A stretch of DNA of 64,000 nucleotides, taken from Norana najaformis (lineage: Eukaryota > Annelida > Clitellata > Crassiclitellata > Hormogastridae). The stretch lies in the NCBI GenBank assembly GCA_964023275.1, contig OZ029918.1, positions 38,239,477 to 38,303,476 of the forward strand, given 5' to 3'. Positions within the stretch are counted from its first letter, which is position 1. Each line of letters begins with the position of its first letter. The position numbers and the translations under genes were made by a program. The notes beneath the pieces were generated by a model that was not told where the DNA came from, ran no database searches, and saw only the letters and a list, made by a program, of their open reading frames with translations. This document shows, one piece after another, positions 12,900-26,046 of this stretch.

Positions 12900-14640
12900 G
12901 AGAAGAGGAAGAATCAGAGTAGGATTTATGGAAGATGATTTTAGAGAAAGCAAACACTCGATCTATATAGCATGGCTATGGAGATTTTCAAGTGTCTTTC
13001 TTTAAGGACATATGTTGCAACTATGACACATATTTCCTGGGATATCCAAAGCTATAAACATAAATTGCTTAAACTGCAATAATGTTCTGAACACCGCGGA
13101 ATAAAACTCCAACATTCAAGACACTCCCTTGATCTGCAAAAGCCCCAAGCCGTCCACCGAACACGAGAAGCAATTCCACTCTACCACAGTTTCTTTTCTG
13201 ATCCATAGGCCTCGTGGGCCGACTCAGATCAAAGCGATGGGACGCCGCATCGAACCGATAGATCATTACGAACCTAAAACCCACGAGCGGTTACAACAGA
13301 ATGCAATTTAGAACCGCGTGACTGCTTACCGGACACGCATCGATACGACCTCGACACGAAAGGATATTTCCAGCCACCTGAGGAACTGAAAAGATCGGTG
13401 AAAGGCCCAAGTATTGGCGCTAAATCAATCGTGAAAAGCCAACATCCGCTCCATACAAAGTCTGCGCCAACCGTTGCCCCAAAACGATGATCGTTTCACT
13501 TATACTTTCTACTGCTAGTAGTCATTGGCGTTGAGAAATACCATAGTAATAGGGGCTGACAACTTTTGATTCTGCAAATCTGGGACGCCCGCATAGTCAC
13601 TCGATATGCCAGTATCTATTTACCCTGTCCACAGCATTGTATCTAATGAATGTTGCGTCGGCCTAATGTAGGATCTACTGCAAATAGTCGTTAGAAATTG
13701 CATTCAAATGATTTTACTCCAATCATCAAGAGACAAGTGGCCTATGTATAGAATTTGAATCAACTTGAAGAGCAAAACATGTAATAAAGTCCTGTAACCT
13801 ACCAGGCTTCAGGGCCTAGTAAGTTCACATGTACATGCATGACGCATGCAATTTGCAGATGTTATTTATTCGGTCTACTAACCTAACTACCCTCTATTCT
13901 ATGGTCACTCTGTAAAACTTATTTACTGCCGGCTGTTCGAGTTTTAGTGTGCGAAAAGAAGAAAACCGTTTGGTGAAGTGGATATTTACACCAAGTTCCT
14001 GGACAATTTGGGATCAATCCGAAACAAGGGACGCACAAGGCCGATTCCGGGACTGTCCAGGCGAATCCGGGACGGTTGGCAGCCCTAATCCAGCAAAATT
14101 TGGTCGCATTAGAAACTGAAAAAAATTCTCAAGTACCTTATTTCAGCGTAAGCTTATGTGTGATGAAGTTAATAATCAAACGGCTACGATATTCCATTTT
14201 TAGACGAGACTCGCAAAATGGCGGACAATGACTAATATTTTATTAGATGCGTGTTTCCGTTTGTTGCTGCGCATTTTTAAATTTAAATTAAACGTAAACG
14301 GTCGCCCGTATAACCCCGACCCTGCTCACTTTTCAATTAATTTAGCACCTTTCATGAGGATATATCAGCTCGTAAATCACTGTTTGGCTAAATATTGCTA
14401 AGGCTCGTTAACACTAACGAAACTTTATGCCTTTAAAACCGACATAATCAAAAACCACTAAAAAAGTAAATGTGATAATTAAATATTGTTATGGCAAGGC
14501 CTAAATCACTATTTTCCATTATCAGTTTTTCCTCGTGATTTTTCTTCCTGTTTTGCTTTCTACTAGGCCTATAAGCAAAAATATCAGTAAAATAAAATAC
14601 GCAAATTACCCAAACAGAAGCTCGGAAGGTTAGGGCCTAG
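12900..14640. other. No feature recognised (unique sequence)
   Basis: About 1.7 kb without long frames or known repeats. 13129-13311 has a 60-codon plus frame and 13069-13284 a minus frame; neither matches a family I know. 14690-14740 contains GGGTTCAAATCC, a tRNA B-box-like motif. Confidence 0.5.
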
Positions 14641-14924
14641 ATTGACCAGGTTAGCCACTGTCTAAATCTTTAGCGAAGAGAATCGAAGCTGTAGTCTTAA
14701 TTGGGGTTCGGGTTCAAATCCTAGTCAAGGCTTTTGTTCCACTAGCGCTCATGGTGAACTCAGCTATGACACGACTACACTGCACAATGTCGGTGGGAAG
14801 TTCAGGCGGCCATGAAGAGGAATACCCATTGTCCCTAATAAGCCGAGGCTAAGAAAGTGAAATCACCAACACTTTATACCGGGAAAGCCTAACGAGTAGT
14901 GTTATCCTGTGTTTAACGAATCGT

Positions 14925-15440
14925 ATAGCTGCTAGGGCCGTTGACGTCAACCTTATTTGACTGACTGCATGTTTTGTCCTTTCTAGCGATTAAACGCAAT
15001 TGACGTTTACCTAGCTTAATTTGCAAGCGATTTAAAGGTGTCTAATTGTAGCTATTTATTTATAGAACTATTTAGTGTTTAGCGCCATCTTACGGCTCCC
15101 AGAGCTTATTTAACTCTCCCAGTATTGGAATGCAAAGGTCAATGGATTAGCAGTAGTAGTTCCAAAGTTTAACGACATTTTATGGCATCAAAGGCCGTTG
15201 ACGCTGCCCTCCCTTTTATCCAGGTGTCTAATTGGAGCTTTCAATATCTAGCAATATTTAGTGTTTAGCGACACCTTACGACTGCTGGGACCGTTGACGT
15301 CGACCTTTAAATTTTGAATGTCCCATCAAGGCAACAGAGGCCTTGTGACGTAACGCGATGGAGAGGACTAGCCATTCGCCCTAATATGCCGAGGCTAAGA
15401 AATTGAAGTCGCTAATACTTCATATCGATGATCAGCCAAT
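14925..15440 (-). repeat. Family C repeats (reverse)
   Basis: Family C is marked by GACGTCAACGGCC, CACAAGATGTCGTTAAACACT and TTAGACACCTTTAAA ahead of a GCTATATA element. Two copies here are in reverse. Others: 1-260, 11570-11770, 12410-12640, 17475-17600, 18593-18730, 20890-21000, 25680-25990, 27330-27600, 31265-31400, 32490-32610, 32770-32910, 37060-37200, 60280-60400, 60840-60980. No coding capacity seen. Confidence 0.65.
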
Positions 15441-15954
15441 CACAGTAGCCTACCAGCATCGATGCACATGTAACTTACAACGAAATCTATTACCTACGAC
15501 TGAGGAATCTAGTTCTAACGAGGCCTAGTTATGACTTAGGCCAACCTTGTTTACCCAGATAACCGCACAAGAGCCACTCTGAGAAACATAGTCACCGAGT
15601 GGCTGCCTACGGAACTAAACGGGTGTCTGATAGCTAGACACCCACGTAAATGACTGAAGGGCCTCTGCAAAAGGTAACCCTCCGGGTCAGCCTTGTCCCT
15701 CTGAGCACCCGAACGACAGATGTATATAAGAATGGATGTATTGTCTGATAAGAGCTCACAGTGATTTGGCCAAGAGATTGATAAAAATTGAATTAAGATT
15801 CCACTCAAACAAATTATTTCTGATAGTAGCAGACACTGCGGTGATTGAATAGTAATTATGACTGTAACAACGTAACCGTTAATGGTTGTATTCAGTCTAA
15901 TTCAGTTTACATACTTGTAATAGTAAATGTAAATGTATACGAACGTCCGCCGTG

Positions 15955-16045
15955 TAGATGGATGGATGGACGGATGGGTGGGTGTGTGGGTGGGTGTGTG
16001 GGTGGATGTGTGGGTGGGTGGGTGGGTGGATGGATGGACGGATGA
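15955..16045. repeat. GGAT/GGGT microsatellite
   Basis: Tetramer repeat like the 7.3-kb array. 15445-15950 before it holds nothing recognised. Confidence 0.8.
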
Positions 16046-16210
16046 ACGGATGGATGGAGGGATGAAAGGACAAACAGAATGACAAAGGGATAGTCAGACG
16101 AATGGGTCGATGGAAAGATCGAAGCATTGGAGGATTGATTGCCAATCGACAGATGTTTATGGGTTGCAGACGGATCCGAAGACCACTGATGGACGGATGA
16201 TAAATGGAGT

Positions 16211-16475
16211 TTGTTGGGCTTTCAGAAGTTCACGGTGGCTCGTCCAAAGCTCCGGAATTCATTGCCCCAGCTCTGTATGTTTTGTGAGTTCTTTACTGTT
16301 AATTAGGTCTAATGTTAGGCCTCATCTTTTTCAGCAGACTTATCCACAGCAGCCTAACTTCTGGTCTTCCTGGCTGTATTTTCGGAAAAGGTTATCTCCA
16401 ACGTATTACGATTTGGACAACGGTTTCACTTGCAACTCTGCCTTGAAGGCTACGATAACGGCGCCATAGAAGTCA
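16211..16475 (+). mobile_element. Degenerate LINE 3' fragment
   Basis: FQKFTVARPKLRNSLPQL in the plus frame resembles the RT C-terminal VAxPxLWNSLP motif. The segment ends ATAACGGCGCCATAGAAGTC, the M-type terminus. Confidence 0.5.
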
Positions 16476-16869
16476 TTTATTAAGCCCTACTAAGCATCAG
16501 TTGATTGCGCTGAGCAATTGTGAGTGAAGGACTTGCTCAAGGTTCCTACACAGTAAACGTATCGGGGAAGGAGGATAGAACCCATACTCTACGCGATACT
16601 AGCTGAGCGTTCTAACCTGTACTTATCTTTTAGAGATTTGAAACTCGGGCTAGCACGGTCCGTACAAGGGGACCTTAAATGGCGTGGCGCCCATTCGAAC
16701 GGGTAGCGCTGGTGAAGCATCTCATCCGATTAATTCATTGAAAAATGAGAAGGGTCGAGGCCACACGGACGGTGTAGAAAAACGTTTACATTTGCATTTT
16801 ACAAATACTGAGTTAATTAGACACCTTTAAATTGCATTTTACCGAAGCTATATAAAGGTCTATTTCGTT

Positions 16870-17720
16870 AGATTTTAAACTCCGCCACTGCCTTGTTTGG
16901 GGGTAGTGCCAGTCCCAAGCCTGGATAAAGGAGGAGGGCGACGGCAACGGCCTATGATGCCATAAGCTGTCGTTAAACTGAGGAACTACTACTACTATCA
17001 TTGGGTTTACCGGTACAATACCGATAAGGAACGTTCAACGCTAACGGAGGCCAGGAGTTGTCGTTAACCACTGAATGCTAACATAAAAATACGGTAATAT
17101 TTGCTAATACAAATGTTAGATTTTTAAGACACCTTTAAATCTCTTTCTTCCGAAGCTATATATTTGTCAATTCGACCAATCGTTCGGCTGTTGGAAAGGA
17201 TATGTGGTCGATGTCAACGGCGTGGAACCCACAAGATGTGGCTGAATAATAATGCAAATATTCGGTTTTGGTTAGACACTTTTAAATCGTTTTATTTTGA
17301 AGCTATATACTCATCATTTTCGTTATTAATTCCGCCACTACCATCTTAGGTGGTAGTGCCAGTCCCAAGCCTGGATAAAGGAGGAGGGCGACGTCAACGG
17401 CCTTTGTTGCCATAAGATGTCGTTAAACTGAGGGAACTACTAAATTGCCATTACAATAAATAGCTAAAATAGTAAAAGGTCGACGTTAATGGCCATGGCA
17501 ACCACATGATGTCGTTAAACGCTGAATACTGAACAATTATTTGGTTGGGCTTAGACACCTTTAAAAGGCATTTTATCCAAGCTATATACAGGTCTATTTC
17601 GTTAAAACTGCACTCCATTACCTTGTTTGGAGGCAATGCCAGTCCCAAGCCTGGATAAAGAAGGAGGGTGACGCCAACGACCTTTGATGCCATAAGCTCT
17701 CGTTAAACTGATGAACTAAC
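16870..17720 (+). repeat. Three family B repeats interleaved with family C
   Basis: B copies at 16870-17000, 17328-17445 and 17605-17715 share GTAGTGCCAGTCCCAAGCC, GGATAAAGGAGGAGGGCGAC and an end in GAACTACTACTA. Single B copies: plus 8177-8285, 21095-21200, 30483-30597, 31503-31620, 32335-32455, 32635-32755, 40560-40680, 60590-60710; minus 36735-36850 and 37205-37310. There is no ORF, so B is non-autonomous; it often sits next to C. Confidence 0.7.
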
Positions 17721-17730
17721 GGCACTGGAA

Positions 17731-18592
17731 AGTGTAGTATCTAGACTTCTCAGTTTGATTGATTTCTGTTGTTTAAAATCTATGCAGTTAGTGTAGATTG
17801 ATTTTGTTTGCGAATATTAGAAAGTGGTTGACTGTTCTATTGATACAGTTTGGTAATAATTGAGTGTCTATTTGGATAAGAACATACACTGAAGCAGAGT
17901 CGCGTTACTAGCAGATGGGTGAGTCATAAAATTGGTGGGAGCGTTGGGCGGGGTTCGGTTGCGTACGCTGATTTCGGTGATTGTCTGGTGAAACTGATTC
18001 TTATGTCTGCAAATACACTGTTTATAGCTGATGTAAATGGGCGCAAAGTTATAGGCTTTTCGTTTGTTCGCATTGATCACCCATTAAATTATGTTAATCT
18101 CCATACTCTAGTGTATAATACAATCGCTATTCAAGTGCACTGTTATTCACCACAGGTTTCTGTGATAAATTTTTATGACTAGCTTTTTCAGTTTGAAGTT
18201 TAATGGTTTGTTTAATTGTGATTTTACTAATTGTTAGTTAAGCCAAACTATTTAAAAGTAAATAAGTAAGTATATTCTTTATTAACCAATAGCTAATCGC
18301 ACATCAGTTTACAAGTTTTTAAGAACACAAGAAAACTTAATATTCATACAACATCCTAACAATAAAACATTTACGAGTTAAATTGTCAGCAGGAGGAATA
18401 ATACGATCATGGGTGTGTGGCCGTAGGGAATAACTGAGGGTTTTAATTGGTGGGAGTAGCTGATGTAAGACATGATTTGAGTTGAACTTTTTCATCCAGA
18501 ACATTTGTAAGGACGTCAACGGCCAATGCTGTCATATGATGCCATTAAACTTTTCGTCCTACTACTACTAAACAACACTCGGAACGTCCCAC
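17731..18592. other. No feature recognised
   Basis: AT-rich unique sequence. Overlapping 60-87-codon frames on both strands lack recognisable motifs. Confidence 0.5.
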
Positions 18593-19199
18593 AAAGATGT
18601 CGACGTGAACGGCTAATGGCAGCCACACGATGTCGTTAAACACTGAATACTAATACAATTATTCGGTTGGCTTAGACACCATTAAATTGCATTTTATCGA
18701 CCCTATATATTGGTCTACCTCGTTTAAGCGACGCTGGGAATCTTAATAATACAGGCCGACGTGAACGGCCCATGTCAACGATACGATGTCGTTAAACCCT
18801 GAAACTTAATACAAAAGGTGTGGCGCCATTCAAACGGGTAGCGGTAGTGAAGGATCTCACCCGATTTATTCATTGAAAAATGAGCAAGGTCAAGGTCATG
18901 CGGTTGCTTTAGAAAAACGTTTACATTACATTTACATTTATCAGCTATCGTGTCTCACAACCGATGAGCGATGAAGGCTTTACCAGCTGACCGACTGCGC
19001 ACCACTCCTATCAATGACATCCTGCCGATGGATAGTCAGTCAAATGACGTGGTCAGTCGCCCAGCTGGTAAAACTCCCCAAGGCGAAGGTCGCTTCCAAC
19101 GGGACACATAAAACGAAAGAGAGTTTTACGACTTACAATAGGTTGTGAAGTCACCACAACACGAAGTCACCATTGCAGTGCTTCACTGATTTTATGTCA

Positions 19200-19330
19200 C
19201 TAACTGGTAGACTGTCGAATACGATTCCGTACGCAGAGGCATGCAAAGGCAGCGAAAATAATTGAACCAAGTTTGATTTTATTAGATATTAGTGTTGCAT
19301 TTGACACGGTTGACCGTGATTAGTGTCACC
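19200..19330 (+). mobile_element. RT palm-domain relic
   Basis: LILLDISVAFDTVDRD followed by a stop (19271-19325) matches RT motif A of CR1/L2-type LINEs (LLDLSAAFDTVDH). It is the only trace of the catalytic domain found in the window. Confidence 0.6.
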
Positions 19331-20139
19331 TCTAAGGTCCGTTACCGGATTTCACCGGGCAGGCGCTGGAGTCGGTTACCAGATATCACCGGACGGGTGC
19401 TAGAGTCGATAACGGAAAACTCCTGAACACACCGGATTGTTTTGAAGTATTTGTCCGAATACTAATAAGCTCCATAAGATGATTTCTTTTGGTGTGCGGT
19501 TCGAAAACACGTTAATGTGTTTCAATAGGGTAAAATTGCAGTTTTGAACAAATTTTAACCACAAAAATGAACTCGGAATGAGGACATATCGTAATCGTAA
19601 TCTCGAGATTTATACAGCGCCTGAAGAAAGCCAAGTCACGGGGAACAGCTTATTCACAGGCGCTCAGTCAAAACCAAATTGATAGGCAAAAGGGGTTAGA
19701 CTCCAAGTCAAGATCCAAAAGTCAGGCAGAAACAACGTGGGGCTACTGTGATATCGGGAGTCATGCGTCATAAATTAGGCCTTATTTCTCGGCTACTCTG
19801 GGTAAGATCATTGGATTCAGGCAAAAGATTGGAAAATATTCATTCTTGTTCTATTGTGTTAATTGCAAATTCATTGTTTTCTATTCATTACAGCATAACG
19901 CTGTCAACTGCAATGCATGTGCCTGAAGGCAGCGAATAGAAGTTGGCCACTTCTCGTGTATACTGTACACTTTTCGTCCTCGCCCGGCTATGGCGCAATA
20001 TAAAAAGTCTTGTTCTTGTTATCATTATTGCTCTATAGTGAATATTAATTAGGGAATATACGGTCCTAAAGCAATGGAATTTTCCATAAATAATGCACTT
20101 TCTGAAGGGGCGGAGTCTGAATACACGCAGGACTCACGT

Positions 20140-20262
20140 ATAGATGTATGTATGTATGTATGTATGTATGTATGTATGTATGTATGTATGTATGTATTTA
20201 TGCGTGTATGTATGTATGTATTTATGCACGTATGTATGTATTTATGCGTGTATGTATGCATG
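20140..20262. repeat. TATG microsatellite
   Basis: TATG tetramers with TTTATGCG variants. 20440-20560 nearby holds short repeats of GAGAGGCCCTCTT. Confidence 0.85.
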
Positions 20263-20719
20263 AAATAGACGAGATTCACTGGTTCAAACCACACCGACAC
20301 GGGGTAGGCCTACATGTTTCCTCATTTGTTTTGCTCCGGACCCCATCCTAAAACAAACGATAGAAACTTGCCAACATAACTGGTTTAGTTTAACGTCTGC
20401 AATAAAAATCCACGTAATGAGGTTTTAAAAAGCCCCAAACAAAGGCTTTGTTATTCACGACTCGAGATTTGAGAAAACTGCAAACAAAGATTTGTTATTT
20501 GCAACACGAGAGGCCCTCTTATTTGCAAAACGAGAGGCCCTCTTGAACGAACTCATCGATGTTCTAGACTTAAGTAGACCGTGAAAAAAGCCTGAGGAAC
20601 GCACGCAGCATTTTCGTGGTTTTTGGTTTGACTTTTCTCTGGTTTTTCTCAGTTATTTTGCCTTTTCTCTGCTTCAGATGCTTTGGTTATCATCCATATT
20701 TTTATGCTTTGACATTTCG

Positions 20720-21722
20720 TTCAGCGCGGTCCTTACACGGGACATTAAATGGCGTGGCGCCCACTCAAACAGGCAGCGGTGGTGAAGGATCTCACCCGAT
20801 CAATTCATTGAAAAATGAGCAGGGTCAAGGCCATACGGTCGCTATAGAAAAACATTTACATTTTACATATTTACTTCATGGTAAGGTATTGGAGGGTCGA
20901 CATCAACGGCCTTGGCTACCACAAGATGTCGCTAAACACTAAAATTACATAACTCCGTTTAGACACCTTTGAAACGCTCTCCAAATAAGCTATATACATT
21001 CTTCAATCGCGTTTAATCGTTAGCATTACCATGCACGGTCAGGGAATAAGGTCGACGGCAACGGCAGCCAAAATGTGCTGTTAAACAATGGAAACGAGTG
21101 GTAAAACTCCGCCAATGTCCTTGTTGAGGTGATGCGAGTTCGACGCCTGGATAAAGGAAGAAGGCGACGATAATCATCTTCGTTATGACACAGCAGCATC
21201 GTCAAATAAAAACTACACGTCATGGTAGAATACAGATTTTAACCTCGGGCTGTTAAGGTCTCCGAATACGGGACCTGAATGACATGCCGCCCATTCAAAC
21301 GGGCAGCGGTGATGAAGGATCTCACCCAATTAATTCATTGAAAAATGAAACAGGGTCGAGACCATACGGTCGCTATAGAAAAAAGCGTACCTTTACATCC
21401 ACAAATATGATCACAGCAAACCAACATTTAAACACCTTTTTAAACCGTATAACCGCAGCTTTAAGTACCCGAGTAACAGCAATAATACGTTATCTCTCTA
21501 AATTCGGATCAGTCATATTATATTAATAGTAACAGTAAGACGATTTATATAGCGCCCTAGCATTGCCGAAGCCGTATATTATAAGGGGACCTTAAATGGC
21601 GTAGCACCCATTCAAACGGGCAGCGGTGGTGAAGGATCTCACCCGATTAATTCATTGCAAAATAAGCAGGGAAGAGAGAGGCCATACAGTCGCTATAGAA
21701 AAACGTCTGCATTTACATTTAG
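20720..21722 (+). repeat. Cluster of three family D repeats
   Basis: D copies at 20720-20870, 21245-21400 and 21560-21722 share GGGACCTTAAATGGCGTGGC, GCAGCGGTGGTGAAGGATCT, GGCCATACGGTCGCTATAGA and a TTTACA-type tail. Other copies: plus 16640-16800, 18808-18940, 60112-60258, 62338-62430; minus 2885-3010, 25170-25330, 36940-37055, 37395-37545. It looks like a SINE with no clear tRNA head. Confidence 0.7.
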
Positions 21723-23160
21723 GCGATTTTATTTTGATTTTCAGTTTTGTCTTTTCTTTGCTTTTATGTTCTGCTTGTTCTTCATAGTTTCTTGGTTTCT
21801 GCCTTTTCTCTGCGGGTCTTGGCTGAAATTTTGGTTAAGTCTAACTCAAGCTAATCAAGCAGACTTATATTAGGGTTATGAACACATACTTATGCAGAAT
21901 GTACACATACTCGTTCAGCACGTATACATACTTATCCAGTATAATTATATGAGGATATGTACACATGCTTAGCTATGTCAGGCAAATAAAAACTCTTGGT
22001 CTAACAGTGACATTTCAGCATAAAAAGCTGAATCCGTTTATTCTGGAGTTTTTAATACTTAAAACAATCATTTCTGCCTTGGGTAAAAAATAAACACAAC
22101 TCTAAGCTAATAATAATAATTAATATCATAATGTTTTATACATTCATAAGCTGTCTTGCAATAAAACAGTCAACTTGTGACCTAAAGCTAGACACTTAGA
22201 AGCATGTTGAAGTTCTTAAGTAATGGCGCTATATTAAGTCTTGACACATACTCCATATATACGTACACATGTACATAAATATAATGCTTCCCACAACTTT
22301 TGGCGCCATATCAATTTAAATTACAGAGAAGACTGTAAATGTCAATCCAATGTCCGGAGTTCGGCATTACCGGGTGCGCCATCTACCGAATACATAACTG
22401 AAGAACATGTGGCGTCACACAACGAATAGAACAAGAACCGCCCCTTAAGCTAGCCTTGAGGCAGCCAAAATATGAAGTGTAAGCGACTTCATTTTCTTAG
22501 CCTCGGCATATGAGGGCGGGTAGCCAGTTCTCTGCCTTAATAAATGGAGTTGTATGTATTGGAATGTAGACAGATTTTCAGCTAATCTTACAATAACCTT
22601 TTTTTGGTAAGGTACTCAAGTTTCAGCACTTTGGATTGTTCCTAGAAGATGCTGTAAAGGTGCTATATAAATTTCCAGATAAACAGCACATCTGAGAAAT
22701 TTACCAGGCGCTATATAATGTTCAGATACAATATTCAGACACATAAATACAAATATGTGCTTTTAAGATGAATTCATAAATTAGTATAACATGAATATCT
22801 GATTAATAATACACGTATACAAACAAACTTGGTAGCACACAAAAAGACATAAACACATACATAAATACATGCATACATACATACATCAACACATACATAA
22901 ATGCATCTTGAAGAAAAACAAATTATCAAATTCATGTTTCTCCAAAATGTTTTTTCAAATAAATTCTCAAGAATCTGACTGTAACAGAAACCAGTTTAAT
23001 TAAAATAACATCCATTTTCAAGCAACATCGCATACTCTGCTAGATGTTTTTCAAATCACATCACATTTTTTGCTACCGTTTACATGTTCGAGTTGCTACA
23101 GCAGTTCCATGAGCCTAAAACGAAAAATACCTAGCAGCTACACAAATTGGGTACATTACA
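21723..23160. other. No gene recognised
   Basis: AT-rich. 22470-22540 carries a short dispersed motif (TTAGCCTCGGCATATGAGGG) also seen near 14840, 15390 and 33290. 23165-23300 is a degenerate L-type LINE end. Confidence 0.5.
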
Positions 23161-23474
23161 ATGGAGATCAGAACCAATCATAACCGTAAACTCCAAATTC
23201 CTAAAACTACTTAAAAGCCAAACGCAGGGCACCAGCTTATTCACGAGCGCTGCGTCAAGTCAGTGGGGTTGTCCAAAGATGGCAAGTCAAGAACTAAGTC
23301 CAGTTGCCAGAAGACCAGAGAGAGAAGGGGGAAGGAGCTCTTAGGGTGGGTTGTGTTTAAGCTAAGAGATATGGGAAGGGAAACCAAGCTTTATAATGGG
23401 GTACTAAGGGTAGACTTTCTTCGTGAAGGGTAGATTTGGGTTGAGATCTCAAAACATTTTATACAAATATCATT

Positions 23475-24446
23475 CTATGAGGGTGATGACTGAGAATCAG
23501 AGCAGTTCTGAACTGCTTCATTCTGCTTAGGATGAAATCCAAATCGTTTCGGAAGATGTGCAGCAAATGCTTTTGCCCAATCACCGTTCGCAGATATGCT
23601 GAGAAGAATGTCAAAAACCTGATTAACAGACAAAACCTGCGAGTAAGTACCCCGATCCAACTTGTCACTGAATTCCACGATAGGCAGCCTCGCACACCGC
23701 ACTCCAAACTCCTTTGCCTGGTTTACGGTGACATTTTTTTGACGTGTTTCGTCCACAAGACCTCCAATTACATAAATTTTGTCGGTGTCAAGCGTCTGAA
23801 GGACTTCGCTGGCATCTGGCGAGAGATAGACAAGGCTGTTTTTGTCGAAATGCTCGAAAACGCTCTGCTCGACAAAGTCAACGAGGTAGCGTTCGAAGCC
23901 ACAATTCTTGCGTACGCATTCTTGGAACAGATGACCAGTTTTGTTAACGCTTGTTAAATAAATATGACCTGGTTTTTCTGCATTACGATTGGAGCCATAC
24001 AGTCGACCTAATTGTTGTGCAAGTCGACTGCATTCCTTTGGACTCATGAGCTTTTCCATTCCTAGATCGATGCAGATTCGCTGTCCACTTTCCAGAGCAG
24101 ATCGAAGGTTGTCTTTGATTTGTGACAGCCTCACTTGTTTACTAACGTGAACCTGGGATGCATCGTTGCGGGAATCAGTATCGACTTTAGACTGCGAGAT
24201 TTTCGCAACTTCAGACAAAAGTGCTTTATGTAATTTTCGTTCCGCTTTCCGTTTCCGACGGGTAGATCTCATGCGCGAGATCTTGTGCTCGTATTTCAAA
24301 GCTTTACGTTCGGATGTTCGCAGGCGAACCGCCGTGTGTCCAGGACTTGCGGATTCGTTTTCACCGATTTGCTCGCAAACATCAGAGGCTGTGGATTCTT
24401 TACACGTAACTGTACTATCCATGAGGATTTCCCTAACAACATCCAA
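23475..24446 (-). CDS. TRMT10B: tRNA (guanine-9-N1) methyltransferase, TRMT10B-like, intronless
   Basis: One open frame of 323 codons. The family methylates purine-9 N1 of tRNAs with S-adenosylmethionine through a SPOUT fold. Residues 40-80 are basic and helical (RRKRKAERKLHK), as in the family's tRNA-binding N-terminus. The SPOUT domain spans about 110-305: ICIDLGMEKLMSPKE (124-138), LGRLYGSNR, VYLSPDASEVLQ (206-217), IYVIGGLVDETRQKN (224-238), ARLPI (252-256) and LSVNQVFDILLS (272-283). GGLVDE followed by QKN and the spacing to ARLPI look closer to TRMT10B than to TRMT10A or the mitochondrial TRMT10C. Start chosen: the first ATG of the frame; the second Met is residue 9. The gene has no intron here, whereas the vertebrate gene has several, so an old retrocopy is possible, but the frame is intact. 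The C-terminus is short and polar. Confidence 0.9.
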   Translation of the reverse strand: MDVVREILMDSTVTCKESTASDVCEQIGENESASPGHTAVRLRTSERKALKYEHKISRMRSTRRKRKAERKLHKALLSEVAKISQSKVDTDSRNDASQVHVSKQVRLSQIKDNLRSALESGQRICIDLGMEKLMSPKECSRLAQQLGRLYGSNRNAEKPGHIYLTSVNKTGHLFQECVRKNCGFERYLVDFVEQSVFEHFDKNSLVYLSPDASEVLQTLDTDKIYVIGGLVDETRQKNVTVNQAKEFGVRCARLPIVEFSDKLDRGTYSQVLSVNQVFDILLSISANGDWAKAFAAHLPKRFGFHPKQNEAVQNCSDSQSSPS

Positions 24447-24519
24447 ATTTCACGTAGCCTTTAAAACAACAAATCGCCAGCTCGACACTTGTTTGTTTTT
24501 GGTTTGCGAAAACTCATGC

Positions 24520-24605
24520 AAAACAAATATGGCGCTTTCCCTAGAAAGGTGAATTGAAATAGAATGACCCGAACGCAGTCACACCGTATGTCCGCCATTT
24601 TGTTG
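24520..24605 (-). promoter_or_regulatory. Candidate TRMT10B promoter with YY1-like sites
   Basis: AAATATGGCG at 24525-24534 and CGCCATTTTG at 24593-24602 match the YY1 consensus (AAnATGGCG) in opposite orientation, 80-155 bp upstream of the ATG at 24446. Paired YY1-type sites are common at TATA-less housekeeping promoters. Only sequence matches support this. Confidence 0.3.
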
Positions 24606-25170
24606 CCCCTTCTCTTGGAAATCCTAGCATTTCGCATCTTGAGTAAAAGTTAAAACAAAAGCGCGCCGTAATTTAAATTATCGCTCCAGTATTGAAACTT
24701 TTTTCTCTAGATAATTACTGAAAGCATAACAACTTGTGACCCAGTGAATTTTGTGCTTTTGAAAGGTGGTCTGCCGTTTTTCTTTCGATTGTTCAGTCAC
24801 GCGTTTCGCGAGAGACATTGCGGTAGATAACTGCAAAGGTGAATTAATAGGTCAATAGGTCAATTAATATATCAAAAGTAGGTCAATCACATTTCCCGTT
24901 GAACGTGACAGGAAGATCTCGATAGCGGTTTTCGTGAGAATTAATATTGCAAAGACAAACGTTTTGTCAAAACAATCACGGTACTGAAAAGACTTTTACC
25001 ATCATTATCATGGACCTCATTATTCTAAACATGATCACAATTATCTTCTCTCGTCGTCCTCCTCCTCCTCCTCCTCCTCCTTCTCCTCCTTCTTCATCTC
25101 TTTCTTCTTCTCCTCTTTCTTGACTTCTCTGGCACTGCCACTACCTTATCCTATTCCGGTGGCAAATCTA
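24606..25170. other. No gene; CTC-rich tract
   Basis: Unique sequence upstream of the TRMT10B-like gene, then a CTC/TTC pyrimidine tract at 25050-25130. Confidence 0.5.
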
Positions 25171-26046
25171 TTTGTACACTTTTTTCTATAGCGACCGTAT
25201 GGTCTCGACCCATATCATTTTTCCAATGACTTAATCGGCTGAGATCCTTCACCACTGCTGCCCATTCTAATGGGCGCCACGTCATTTAAGGTCCCCGTGT
25301 ACGGACCGTACTAGCCCGAGATCCAAATCTCTGAAATGTACCAACTATCAGTATACGACCGGTTCAAAGCCTGGATAAGGGTGGAGAACGACACTAATCA
25401 TCTTAACAAAAGAGTCAGCGTCGTTAAAACAGGTCAAAGAACGCTTTGCTCGTGAATGTCAAAACGATAAATTGAAACCTGAATTATTTTCTGCATTTAT
25501 TAGGCGCCACTATCAAATGACTAAGCATCAGTCAATGGCGCTAAGCAATTATGAGTGAAGGACGTGCTACGCGATATCCGTCGCAGAGGAGGAAGAGGAT
25601 CGAACCTGTACCCTCCATGTTACAAGCCGAACACTTTAACCTCTACCGTGCCGATTCGTTACAGGGTTTAACTCTTGAACTCATCCACCCAATCGTGAGG
25701 TTGCGACGTCAACGACCCTGGCAGCCATAAGATGTCGTTTCTTCCTTAAATTCTACTATCTTATACTAATAAATACTTAATACTACAAAAAACATTCTAC
25801 TTTAAATACGAACACAGTACCTTAAATACGACGTCCCAATTAGACACCTTTAAAACACAGAAGCTCTAAATTATAAAAAATGTCAGTCTCTTTAATCCAT
25901 AGGTATGCGTTACAGTCTAAATAACGGTACGCAAGATGCTAAAAATAAACAATTTGAAATGCAGAACCACAATTAGACACCTTTAAAAGCTTTAACTTTA
26001 AAATATATATTCGTCGAAACCATGTACATTTTGGTTTGTATATGTT

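Noticed and set aside
15551..15808. 85-codon minus frame
   Set aside because: No domain, no repeat or family resemblance, and no splice context that suggests a real exon.
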